Source of the DNA: CAWINH01 sp963837425
Lineage (GTDB): Bacteria > Chloroflexota > Limnocylindria > QHBO01
Assembly: GCA_963837425.1 (NCBI GenBank)
Contig: CAWINH010000018.1
Location: 1-16,137 of the forward strand
DNA: 16,137 bases
Reading direction: 5' to 3'
This document shows, piece by piece, positions 1-6,645 of this stretch. The notes under the pieces were generated by a model, which did no database searches, was not told the origin of the DNA, and saw nothing but the letters and a program-made list of their open reading frames with translations. Position numbers and translations under genes: made by a program. Numbering within the stretch: the stretch's first letter is position 1; every line of letters begins with the position of its first letter.

Positions 1-31
1 CCACGACTCTTGCACATTGCCCATTCGAAGG

Positions 32-121
32 GGGAGCGCAAGGGATGGGGGAGCGCAACGGGATGGGGGAGCGCCACCGGAAGGCGGGAGCGCAACCGGA
101 AGCGGGAGCGCCACCGGATGA
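32..121. repeat. five tandem units of about 18 bp
   Basis: Five consecutive units begin with GGGAGCGC at 32, 49, 67, 86 and 104. The consensus is roughly GGGAGCGCMACCGGAWGS, with lengths of 17, 18, 19, 18 and 18 bp. The second half alternates between CAACGGGATGG-like and CACCGGAAGG-like versions. Because unit length varies by one base, the array is not a conserved peptide repeat. It resembles a degenerate minisatellite; no function is evident. Confidence 0.75.
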
Positions 122-248
122 CGCTATCGGCGAAGATCACCCCGTTCGTTCGCCTCCACGGTCGCTCATTGACCACGCAGCGTTCGAACGGCCCGCTCGG
201 AGCCGTTCGGGACCGCTCCTTCGCCATTGTCGTCGCTCTGCGACTCCC

Positions 249-353
249 GAGCGTGGCTCCCGAGCGTGGCTCCCGAGCGCGGCTCCTGGGCGCGGCTGAC
301 CTGAGCGCGGCTGAACGCGGCCTTGAACGCGGGCCTTGAACGCGGGCCTTGGC
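249..353. repeat. about eight degenerate tandem units of about 13 bp
   Basis: Two identical 13-mers GAGCGTGGCTCCC (249-261 and 262-274) are followed by GAGCGCGGCTCCT (275-287), GGGCGCGGCTGACCT (288-302) and GAGCGCGGCTGAAC (303-316). Then come three units of the form GCGG(G)CCTTGAAC (317-328, 329-341, 342-353). The gradual drift along the array suggests expansion by slippage followed by divergence. Unit lengths of 12-15 bp make a coding repeat unlikely. Confidence 0.7.
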
Positions 354-476
354 GCAGCCGCTCCCAGGACCCCTCCCCCACGATCCCTTCCCACGGGCAA
401 CACCCTGAGTCTGCGCGGTGGATCGACCGAGGGCCACCCGCCGCCAACCGCGTGGCGCACCTTCCCACCGCGCGCA

Positions 477-1628
477 TCAAGCGCGGGGAGCCAGGGTCGC
501 GAGTTCGGTTGGCGCGCCTCCGCGCTCGACGAGCTCGCGGGCGCCCTCCACGGACACGGCCCCGTCCAGGATCGCGAGCTGCACAACGCACCCGCCGCGC
601 ACCCACGCCTGGACACCTCGCATCGCAATTCGCTCGTCTCCGGCGAGCCCCCCTCCGACCACGTCCAGTGTCACGCCGGCGAACTCGCTGAAGATCCAGG
701 GAGCGCGCCGGGCGGGCAGGGGCTCGCCGAGCATCGCTCGACCGGCGCGCTCGCCGGACTCGCGCGCCGCGTGCCAATGCTCGACTCGCCGGGCATCCGC
801 CGGTCGCGCCACGTCGCCGGCCGCCCAGACGGCCGGGTCCGACGTCGCCTGCCGGCTGTCGACGACCACGCCGTCATCGACGAGGAGGCCGGCACCGGCG
901 GCGAGCTCGACCCGCGGCGCGACGCCGACGCCGGCAACCACGAGATCGACCGCCATCAACTCCCCCGCGATCAGGACGGCGCCGTCCTCGAGTCCCGTCA
1001 CCTCGGCGCCGAAACGCACCGTCACCCCGGCCGCGACGAGCCGCGCAACCGCCCAGTCGCTGACCTCCGGCCCGAGGGCACCCGCCCACAGCGCCTCGCC
1101 ACGCTCCAGGAGGGTGACCAGGACGCCGCGGGCGGCGAGCGAGGCGGCCACCTCCACGCCAATGAACCCGCCGCCGACCACCGCCGCGCGCTTGCCCGCC
1201 TCCGCACGCTCGCGGAGCGCCACCGCGTCGGGCAGGGTGCGGAGCAGCAGCGCGTGCTCCTGCCCGGGAACCTGGAGCCGGCGCGGGACAGCCCCGGTCG
1301 CGAGCAGCAGCTTCCCGTAGTGCAGCCGGGTGCCGTCGCTGAGCTCCACGACCTGCTCCCGGGGGTCGAGCGAGGCGGCCGGAGTCCCGAGCAGCAGGTC
1401 CACGCCGCGCCGCTCGTACCACGCGGGCGGCTCCGCGAGGACGAGATCCTCGGAGACGGCGCCGCGCAGGAGCTCCTTGGAGAGCGGCGGCCGGTTGTAG
1501 GGTGCCGCACTCTCCTCGCCAACGAGAACGACTGACCCGCCGAATCCTCCCCGCCGCAGGGCGCGCACGCACCGCGCGGCGGCCACGCCACCACCGACGA
1601 GCAGCACGTCCGCATGGCGAGACTGCAT
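477..1628 (-). CDS. FAD-dependent NAD(P)-ferredoxin/rubredoxin reductase family protein
   Basis: This 383-residue protein belongs to the pyridine-nucleotide-disulphide-like reductase superfamily, ferredoxin/rubredoxin reductase branch. Such enzymes pass electrons from NAD(P)H through FAD to a small redox protein. The FAD-binding Rossmann motif is at residues 9-17 (LLVGGGVAA). The PYNRPPLSKELL stretch is typical of the branch. A second nucleotide-binding motif, VVGGGFIGVEVAASL, lies near residue 150, and the C-terminal FAD contact is WAAGDVARP. The tail (HWHAARESGERAGRAMLG onward) fits the reductase C-terminal domain. The ATG at 1626-1628 lies 9 bases after the stop of the DUF885 gene, so the two are probably cotranscribed. 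No ferredoxin, rubredoxin or Rieske partner gene is in the window, so the electron acceptor is unknown. The Shine-Dalgarno is weak. Confidence 0.9.
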   Translation of the reverse strand: MQSRHADVLLVGGGVAAARCVRALRRGGFGGSVVLVGEESAAPYNRPPLSKELLRGAVSEDLVLAEPPAWYERRGVDLLLGTPAASLDPREQVVELSDGTRLHYGKLLLATGAVPRRLQVPGQEHALLLRTLPDAVALRERAEAGKRAAVVGGGFIGVEVAASLAARGVLVTLLERGEALWAGALGPEVSDWAVARLVAAGVTVRFGAEVTGLEDGAVLIAGELMAVDLVVAGVGVAPRVELAAGAGLLVDDGVVVDSRQATSDPAVWAAGDVARPADARRVEHWHAARESGERAGRAMLGEPLPARRAPWIFSEFAGVTLDVVGGGLAGDERIAMRGVQAWVRGGCVVQLAILDGAVSVEGARELVERGGAPTELATLAPRA

Positions 1629-1637
1629 CGGGCCGGC

Positions 1638-2858
1638 CTACGCCAACGAACGTGGGGCAAGCTCGTCGAGGTCGGCGAGGAGCTGCGCCGGCGAGAGCTG
1701 CTCGGAGAGCAACCGCGCGAATCCTTCCGTCTGGCCAGTCGTCTCGAGCCAACGACGAATGAGCCGCGCGCCCTCGGTGTACGTGTAGACGTGGAGACGG
1801 CCGACGGGGTCTGTGGCCACCCGCATCAGGTGGTCGATCCAGTCCGGTCTCGGCACGGTGGCCTCCAGCCAGGCGCGGACATCGCCCTCCGGGTGCCCCT
1901 CGTGGTGCAGCATGTATGCGGCGTTCGAAATCGCCGGGTTGAGGTCCAGCGTGGTCCGATGGAGCGCGACCGCGGCCTCCCAGTCGCCGCCGACGCCGAC
2001 ATCGGCCCCGATCCGTGCCAGCTCAGCCGCCAGCTCCCGATCGGTCATCACCACCTCACCGGCGACGTCGGCCATCCCCTCGGAGAGCATCGCCTCCGGG
2101 GTGCCCATCGTCCGCAGCGCGGCTTCGCCGACGCCCGCGGCGACGAGCGTCCGCTCCTTCGTCACGTGCTCGGCATGGTGGCCCGGATACGCCTCGTGCG
2201 AGGCGAGAAAGGCAATGCCCGGCACCTCGAGCGGGAGGTCGACGTTCACCCGGATCGACGTGCGTCCGTGCCCCCTGAACTCAGCGTAGGCGCCCCACGG
2301 CTGGTCGTGCGCCTCCTCCCAGTCGATCCCCTCGGGCTCCGGCAGGTCGAAGTCGCGACGGGCTGCGGCGCGGAACCGTTCGGCGGAGTCGACCACCCCG
2401 GCCAGCACCCGCTCGGGGCGGACGCGGAGCGCGGCACGCTGCGCCGCCACGCGTTCGGCCAGCGTCCCATCGCCGGGGAGTGCCGCAGCCAGACGCTGGC
2501 GCGCGGAGCTCATCTCCGACTCCGGAACCGGGCCGATCGGCACCCCGTACAGGTCCTCGACGAGGTCGAGGTAGGCGATCTCCTCGCCACCCGCCCGGCG
2601 GGCGAGGGCGCTGATCGCTCGCAGCTGCCCCTCGAACCATCGGCGCCGGCGCTCGACGACGGGGCCGTCCCCGGCCAGCTCCGCGACGATCTCGCGCAGC
2701 GTCGAGGCCTCGGCGTGGAGCTCCTCGGCCATCGGCCGCGGCTCGGATGCGACCGCCTCAGCGAGCTCGGGCGGGCCGACATAGCTGTCCACGAATGCGG
2801 GCGAGATGCGCTCCAGGCGTAGGCCCAGCAGGATGTACCGTCGCGCGAGCTCGTCCAT
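1638..2858 (-). CDS. DUF885 family protein, predicted zinc metallopeptidase-like
   Basis: This 406-residue protein has the DUF885 signature HEAYPGHH at residues 221-228 and a downstream SEGMAD at 259-264, whose Glu260 is the likely third metal ligand. This pattern resembles gluzincin metallopeptidases, so an extended-HExxH peptidase or carboxypeptidase activity is plausible but unproven. I see no signal peptide, so it is probably cytoplasmic. The frame stays open about 600 bases further upstream, but that part runs antisense through the cyclic-nucleotide-binding gene. I chose the ATG at 2856-2858, where the sequence MDELARRYILLGLRLERI begins the domain. At about 400 residues it is shorter than the 550-600 usual for many members. 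It is divergent from the cNMP-binding gene and sits upstream of the reductase. Confidence 0.88.
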   Translation of the reverse strand: MDELARRYILLGLRLERISPAFVDSYVGPPELAEAVASEPRPMAEELHAEASTLREIVAELAGDGPVVERRRRWFEGQLRAISALARRAGGEEIAYLDLVEDLYGVPIGPVPESEMSSARQRLAAALPGDGTLAERVAAQRAALRVRPERVLAGVVDSAERFRAAARRDFDLPEPEGIDWEEAHDQPWGAYAEFRGHGRTSIRVNVDLPLEVPGIAFLASHEAYPGHHAEHVTKERTLVAAGVGEAALRTMGTPEAMLSEGMADVAGEVVMTDRELAAELARIGADVGVGGDWEAAVALHRTTLDLNPAISNAAYMLHHEGHPEGDVRAWLEATVPRPDWIDHLMRVATDPVGRLHVYTYTEGARLIRRWLETTGQTEGFARLLSEQLSPAQLLADLDELAPRSLA

Positions 2859-2892
2859 GGCCCGCAATCGTACCCGGGACGGCGCTGACACC

Positions 2893-2922
2893 TTGTTGCC
2901 GGCCTCCCGGGCCGGGTATGCT
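2893..2922 (+). promoter_or_regulatory. possible housekeeping-type promoter for the cNMP-binding/cyclase pair
   Basis: In the 90-bp divergent gap, TTGTTG (2893-2898) and TATGCT (2917-2922) are separated by 18 bases. They match the -35 and -10 consensus at 3/6 and 4/6 positions. Transcription would begin near 2929, giving a leader of about 20 bases that contains the strong Shine-Dalgarno GGAGGAGGAG (2933-2942) before the GTG at 2949. The match is weak and rests mainly on position. Confidence 0.35.
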
Positions 2923-2948
2923 CGCCCCCACCGGAGGAGGAGATTTCC

Positions 2949-3371
2949 GTGGCGCGAGACGAGAAGCTGGAGATGCTTCGTCGAATCCCGCTCTTCAGCG
3001 GCTTCGGCCGCAGCCAGCTGCAGCGGCTTGCTGCGCTGGCCGACGAGGTGAACGCGCCCGCCGGCAAGGTGCTTATGAGGCAGGGCGAATTCGGCAGTGA
3101 GATGATGCTGCTCATCACCGGCCACGCGGTGGTCGACCGCGACGGGGCGCGGATCGACACGCTCCATGCCGGCGACTTCTTCGGCGAGATTGCGATCATC
3201 CAGGAGGGCGAGCGCACCGCAACGGTGACGGCCGAGGGGCCGGTGCGCCTTCTGGTGGTCACCCACCGCGATTTCCATTCGATCATGGAAGAGTTCCCGG
3301 AGGTTGCGGTCCAGGTCATGGCCACGCTCGCCAACCGGATCCGGTCGCTGGAGCCGCGCGCAGCGCACTGA
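2949..3371 (+). CDS. stand-alone cyclic-nucleotide-binding domain protein
   Basis: This 140-residue protein consists almost wholly of one CAP_ED/cNMP-binding domain. It starts MARDEKLEMLRRIPLFSGF, typical of the family. The phosphate-binding cassette is GDFFGEIAIIQEGERTATV (residues 75-93), with the conserved Glu80 that contacts the ribose and Arg89 that contacts the cyclic phosphate. There is no helix-turn-helix after the domain, so it is not a complete Crp-type regulator. It is more likely a cAMP sensor acting through protein contact. The start is a GTG with a very strong Shine-Dalgarno 6 bases upstream. Its TGA (3369-3371) is one base before the GTG of the adenylate cyclase, implying translational coupling and a shared cAMP pathway. 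Confidence 0.9.
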   Translation: MARDEKLEMLRRIPLFSGFGRSQLQRLAALADEVNAPAGKVLMRQGEFGSEMMLLITGHAVVDRDGARIDTLHAGDFFGEIAIIQEGERTATVTAEGPVRLLVVTHRDFHSIMEEFPEVAVQVMATLANRIRSLEPRAAH

Positions 3372-3372
3372 C

Positions 3373-4349
3373 GTGGCCGATGACGAGCTCCTGCGGCTGG
3401 GACGCCAGGCGGAGGTCGTCGCAAAGTTCCCGGACCAGAACCCGTTCCCGGTCATGCGCCTCACCGACGCCGGTGAGCTGAGCTACGCGAACGCTGCGAG
3501 CGCCGGGATCGTGTCGGCACTCGCAATTCGCGTCGGCGACCCGTTCCCACCCGACCTGCTCGACACGATGCGCCGCGGACCGCGCGCACCGCGGCCGGCG
3601 ACCGGATCGAGATCGAGGCCGGCGAGCGGCTCTACTCCCTCATGGCGGTCCGCGTCTACGAATTCGGGTTCACGAACGTCTATGGGACCGATATCACCGC
3701 CGCCCGCGAGGTCGAGCGCGCGAGCGCCGAGAACGAACGCCTGCTGCTGAACATCCTGCCCGCCTCGATCGCCGCCCGGCTGCGTCGTGGAGAGATGCTC
3801 ATCGCTGATCGGATCGAGGAGATGAGCGTCCTGTTCGCCGACGTGGTCGACTTCAGCGCCCTCTCGCGCCGGCTCGGCCCGGGTGACCTCGTCTCGCTGC
3901 TCAACGAGGTCTTCAGCATCTTCGACGAGCTCTCGGACCGATACGCACTCGAGAAGATCAAGACGATCGGCGATGCCTACATGGTCGTCGGCGGGCTGGG
4001 ACCCAACCCGGAGAATCACTGCGGACGGGTGGCCGACCTGGGCCTCGACATGCTCACCGCCATCGAACGGTATCGCGCCGAGAGCGGCGTCGATCTTCAC
4101 ATCCGGGTCGGGATGCACCTCGGTCCGGCGGTGGCGGGGGTGGTGGGCGTCAAGAAGTTCATCTACGACGTGTGGGGCGAGACGGTGAACACCGCAAGCC
4201 GGATGGAGTCGCACGGGGTCGCGAACCGGATCCAGGTCAGCGAGGCGGCGTTCGAGCGGCTCCGCGATCGGTACCGGCTCGAGGCCCGAGGGATGGTCGA
4301 GGTCCGCGGCCGCGGGCCGATGCCGACCTGGTTCCTCCAGGCGAAATGA
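3373..4349 (+). pseudogene. PAS plus class III adenylate cyclase, frameshifted near 3573-3590
   Basis: Read from the GTG at 3373, the first 65-70 codons encode a PAS-like start (NPFPVMRLTDAGELSYANAA). The rest of the PAS domain (DRIEIEAGERLYSLMAVRVY), a linker helix (NERLLLNILPASIAARLRRG) and the cyclase domain continue in a different frame to the TGA at 4347-4349. One missing base in GC-rich sequence around 3573-3590 explains the shift. The catalytic domain is intact: metal-binding Asp codons at 3840 and 3972, the EKIKTIGD lysine, the adenine-selecting Asp in YDVWG, and the transition-state Asn and Arg in VNTASRM. It should make cAMP for the upstream binding protein. The longest piece with an ATG in the second frame is 3642-4349 (235 residues), which keeps the whole cyclase domain. 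A sequencing error is as likely as a real mutation. Confidence 0.82.
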
Positions 4350-4386
4350 GCCGCCGGGTGACCTCGCCGGGCCGGTCACCAGCCGA

Positions 4387-4395
4387 TGCTAGAAT
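4387..4395 (+). promoter_or_regulatory. extended -10 promoter of the tRNA gene
   Basis: TGCTAGAAT (4387-4395) combines the TGn extension with TAGAAT, which matches 5 of 6 -10 positions. It ends 9 bases before the first base of the mature tRNA. No good -35 is visible at 16-18 bases, which is acceptable for an extended -10 promoter. Confidence 0.6.
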
Positions 4396-4404
4396 CGGGA
4401 TCGC

Positions 4405-4480
4405 GCGGGAGTAACTCAGTCGGTAGAGTGTCTGCTTCCCAAGCAGAATGTCGCGGGTTCGAGCCCCGTCTCCCGCTCCA
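4405..4480 (+). tRNA. tRNA-Gly (anticodon CCC)
   Basis: This is a complete 76-base cloverleaf. The acceptor arms are GCGGGAG (4405-4411) and CTCCCGC (4470-4476). The D-arm is ACTC/GAGT and the anticodon stem TCTGC/GCAGA encloses the loop TTCCCAA with anticodon CCC. The T-arm is GCGGG/CCCGT around TTCGAGC with one G-T pair. The discriminator is T and CCA is encoded at 4478-4480. The anticodon reads GGG glycine codons. The gene is isolated, between the cyclase gene and the convergent membrane-protein genes. Confidence 0.96.
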
Positions 4481-4546
4481 CCCTCGCCCCCGAAATCCCG
4501 GCTTCGAACGTGTGCCGGCGTCCGCGAGGTCCTCCGCGCGGAGCGA

Positions 4547-4759
4547 CTAGGCGGAGTGGCCCAGGGCGAGGGTCAGGTGCACCGCCGCGACAACGAGCAC
4601 CGCAACGAACAACACGCCCCCGATCACGCCTGCTCCGAAACCGGCCTGCACGAGGGCCCAGGCCACCACCAGCGCGATGATCGGGCCGGCGGCGAGCTCC
4701 CACGCGTCCCCGACCAGGAAGTCGTACAGGAACCTGCCGAACTGCGTCAGGTACCTCAC
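4547..4759 (-). CDS. small two-helix membrane protein coupled to the ExxE membrane protein
   Basis: This is a 70-residue protein starting MRYLTQFGRFLYDFLVGDAW, followed by two hydrophobic segments of roughly 20 residues each and the end HLTLALGHSA. The GTG start (4757-4759) overlaps the TGA of the upstream gene in a GTGA motif, a strong sign of translational coupling and matched production. The open frame continues far upstream, but that part is a shadow of the larger membrane gene. I do not recognise a family. A role as accessory subunit of the upstream transporter-like protein is inferred from the overlap and from both being membrane proteins. It ends just right of a 12-base palindrome at 4532-4543. 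Confidence 0.75.
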   Translation of the reverse strand: MRYLTQFGRFLYDFLVGDAWELAAGPIIALVVAWALVQAGFGAGVIGGVLFVAVLVVAAVHLTLALGHSA

Positions 4760-5634
4760 TGCCCGAGGCCGCCGACGATGGTCACCGCCGCCACGAAGAC
4801 GACCCCTGCGACGAGCATGCCGCCCGCGATGGCGCCCGCCAGCCCGGCGCGGTTCGCAATCAGGGCGTCCATCGGGCCGCCCGCCGCGTGGCCCGCACCC
4901 CGACGGATCGCGAGCAGGCGTCGCGCGAGCCACACGGCGGCGACCCCGACGGCCAGGTAGGCAATGAGGAGGAGGATGAGGGTCGCGTCGCTCGCGGGCC
5001 AATCGATGCCTGCTCCCTCGCCGGCCCAGAACGTCCCGAAGGAGACGAGCATCAGGCCAACGGCGAACTTCAGCCCGTTCTCGGGGACCCGGCTCAAGGG
5101 CCGATGGACGAACGCGCCCACGGTGACCACCAGGAGGACGGCCACGACGGCGCCGACGATCGCGGTGTCGAGGCGGCCGGCCGACGTCCCGAACGTGATC
5201 ACGATGAACGCGACCTCGAGCCCCTCGAGCAGGACGCCCTTGAAGGACACGAAGAACGACACGCCGTCGATCCCCGTCTCGGGAACCGGCGCCTCCGCGC
5301 CCAGGCGCTTCACCTCGGCCGCGAAGATCGCCTCCTCGTCGTGCTTTGCCCTGGCGCCCGATGCGCGCAGGATCGCCTTCGTCGCCCACTGGAGCCCGAA
5401 GATCAGCAACAGGCTGCCGATCACGATGCGGAGCGCGTTCAGCGGCACGAACAGGACGATCGCGGTGCCGAACGCGCCGACCAGCACGGCAAGGACACCG
5501 AGCCCGGCGAACGCTCCGTACAGCGCGGATCGCCACTGGCGGGTCACGCCGACGGCCAGGACGATCGTCAGGGCCTCGACGGCTTCGACGGCGGAAGCCA
5601 GAAAGGCCGGAAGGGCGGCGGCAAGCGGCGACAT
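4756..5634 (-). CDS. polytopic membrane protein with two ExxE motifs (COG4280-like)
   Basis: This 292-residue protein has about seven hydrophobic segments and resembles the uncharacterised COG4280 membrane family, recognised from memory. Each half carries an acidic pair in a membrane segment: E17/E20 in AVEAVEALTIVLAVG, and E137/E140 in LLEGLEVAFIVITFG. A further Glu206 is in FWAGEGAG. Paired ExxE motifs in two pseudo-symmetric halves recall FTR1-type iron permeases (RExxE) and other cation carriers, so metal-ion transport is a reasonable inference. The arginine of RExxE is absent. A loop at residues 93-120 is charged (HDEEAIFAAEVKRLGAE). The ATG at 5634 has GGAGG 5 bases upstream. The gene overlaps the 70-residue gene by 4 bases. 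Confidence 0.82.
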   Translation of the reverse strand: MSPLAAALPAFLASAVEAVEALTIVLAVGVTRQWRSALYGAFAGLGVLAVLVGAFGTAIVLFVPLNALRIVIGSLLLIFGLQWATKAILRASGARAKHDEEAIFAAEVKRLGAEAPVPETGIDGVSFFVSFKGVLLEGLEVAFIVITFGTSAGRLDTAIVGAVVAVLLVVTVGAFVHRPLSRVPENGLKFAVGLMLVSFGTFWAGEGAGIDWPASDATLILLLIAYLAVGVAAVWLARRLLAIRRGAGHAAGGPMDALIANRAGLAGAIAGGMLVAGVVFVAAVTIVGGLGQ

Positions 5635-5782
5635 GGCGGCCTCCGTGCGAGACGTCGGTGAGAGCGCGAGACGCTTCGGGGAGTATCGAGCAAGGCGGCC
5701 GTCATGGCGAATCGATCAACGTGAGCTCGAGCGAGGAAGGCCGATCCCCCGCCCTCGCATGCTCACCCGCGCCCTCGGGAGG

Positions 5783-5811
5783 GGAACCGCTCGACCGCGG
5801 TCACGCGTCTA
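5783..5811 (+). promoter_or_regulatory. ECF-sigma-type promoter upstream of the SIMPL gene
   Basis: GGAACC (5783-5788) and CGTCTA (5806-5811) are separated by 17 bases. This closely matches the general ECF pattern of a GGAAC-type -35 and CGTC-type -10 with a 16-17 base spacer. Transcription would start near 5818, about 44 bases before the ATG at 5862. This suggests that the gene belongs to an ECF regulon, possibly of one of the two sigma factors in this window. The match was found by eye and not scored against the genome. Confidence 0.5.
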
Positions 5812-5861
5812 GCGGATTGCGTGGCGACCTGCCACCGAATCGCATGAACGGGAGACGCCAC

Positions 5862-6638
5862 ATGGCATCGTCGCTGTCCATCCGCATTCCCATCCCGGGG
5901 TCCCGCGCTCGCTGGCTTGCCGCGGGCCTGTCCGCCGGTCTCCTCGCAGCCGCTGTGGCCAGCCCACTCTTCGGACCCCGGCCGCTCCTCGCATCGGACC
6001 CGCCGACGACGCCGGAGCACACGATCAGCGTCAACGGCACCGGGCGGGTGGTCATCACACCCGACATCGCGGACCTTCGGCTGGGCGTCACCGTCCAGGC
6101 CGACACAGTCAAGGCGGCACGCGACGCCAACGCGCGGGCGATGACCGCCGTGATCGCCAGCCTCAAGGGCCAGCACATCGCCGATGCCGACATCCAGACC
6201 ACGATCCTGTCGCTGACGCCCGTCTACGACTATCCGAAGGACGGGTCCCCACCGCACCTCTCCGGCTACAGCCTGGCCAACGCGGTGGCGGTCACGGTGC
6301 GCGACCTCGACCTCGTGGGTGACGCGATCGACGCCGCCCTCGCCGCCGGAGCGACGAGCCTCGACGGCGTGACCTTCCGCGTGGCAGACCAGGCGTCGGC
6401 TGAGAAGCGGGCCCGCGAGGCGGCGATGGCCGAGGCGAAGGCCAAGGCCCAGACCCTGGCCGCCGCCGCGGGCGTCTCGATCACGGGCGTCGCCTCCATC
6501 TCGGAGACGGTGGCCCCCATCCCCTATGCGACGTATGGAGCTCGGGACCTCGCGCCGGCGGCGGACGTCGCGACACCGATCGAGCCCGGAACGAACGAGG
6601 TGTCGGTGACGGTGGCGGTGACCTACCTGATCGGCTGA
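5862..6638 (+). CDS. secreted SIMPL-domain (DUF541) protein
   Basis: This 258-residue protein starts with an Arg-containing N-terminus and a hydrophobic stretch (RWLAAGLSAGLLAAAVAS), with likely cleavage or anchoring before SDPPTTPEHTISVNGTG. The mature part has the SIMPL/DUF541 pattern. HTISVNGTGRVVITPDIADL begins the fold. Helical EKRAREAAMAEAKAKAQTLA and GVSITGVASISE follow, and the end is NEVSVTVAVTYLIG. SIMPL proteins are exported and often tied to envelope or oxidative stress, with no established enzymatic activity. I chose the ATG at 5862 over 5844 because GGGAG (5850-5854) lies 7 bases upstream. An ECF-type promoter candidate precedes it. It converges on the GGDEF-EAL gene with only 7 bases between the stops. 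Confidence 0.9.
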   Translation: MASSLSIRIPIPGSRARWLAAGLSAGLLAAAVASPLFGPRPLLASDPPTTPEHTISVNGTGRVVITPDIADLRLGVTVQADTVKAARDANARAMTAVIASLKGQHIADADIQTTILSLTPVYDYPKDGSPPHLSGYSLANAVAVTVRDLDLVGDAIDAALAAGATSLDGVTFRVADQASAEKRAREAAMAEAKAKAQTLAAAAGVSITGVASISETVAPIPYATYGARDLAPAADVATPIEPGTNEVSVTVAVTYLIG

Positions 6639-6645
6639 GGGGCGG

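Larger units (their letters stand above)
1..476. other. gene-free region with GC-rich minisatellite-like repeats
   Basis: I see no convincing gene here. Open frames exist on both strands, but their translations are Arg/Pro/Ala-rich and lack domain-like segments, as expected for frames opened by high GC. The stretch lies downstream of the minus-strand reductase, which stops at 477. It holds two short tandem-repeat arrays (32-121 and 249-353) separated by about 125 bases of apparently unique sequence. No T-run terminator is visible after the reductase stop. The window edge may cut a larger intergenic or repeat region. Confidence 0.6.

Noticed and set aside
32..353. Tandem repeats considered as a CRISPR array
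   Set aside because: Units are directly adjacent without unique spacers of constant size and are too short and divergent; no cas gene is visible.
137..777. Arg-rich minus-strand frames overlapping the left repeats
   Set aside because: Low-complexity translation, overlap with the reductase gene in another frame, and no start signal or domain.
336..1535. Long plus-strand frame across the reductase region
   Set aside because: It is antisense to a protein with clear FAD and NAD(P) motifs, and its own translation shows no family features.
2859..3464. N-terminal 202-residue extension of the DUF885 protein
   Set aside because: It runs antisense through the well-supported cNMP-binding gene, and the DUF885 domain begins at the ATG at 2858.
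4532..4543. Perfect palindrome CTCCGCGCGGAG between the tRNA and the convergent membrane gene, considered as a terminator
   Set aside because: The usable stem is only about 4 bp with a CGCG loop, and no T-run follows on either strand.
4416..4703. Minus-strand frame ending in GLEPATFCLGSRHSTD
   Set aside because: The C-terminal peptide is the reverse translation of the tRNA-Gly gene, a well-known false protein; the rest is a shadow of the membrane-protein genes.
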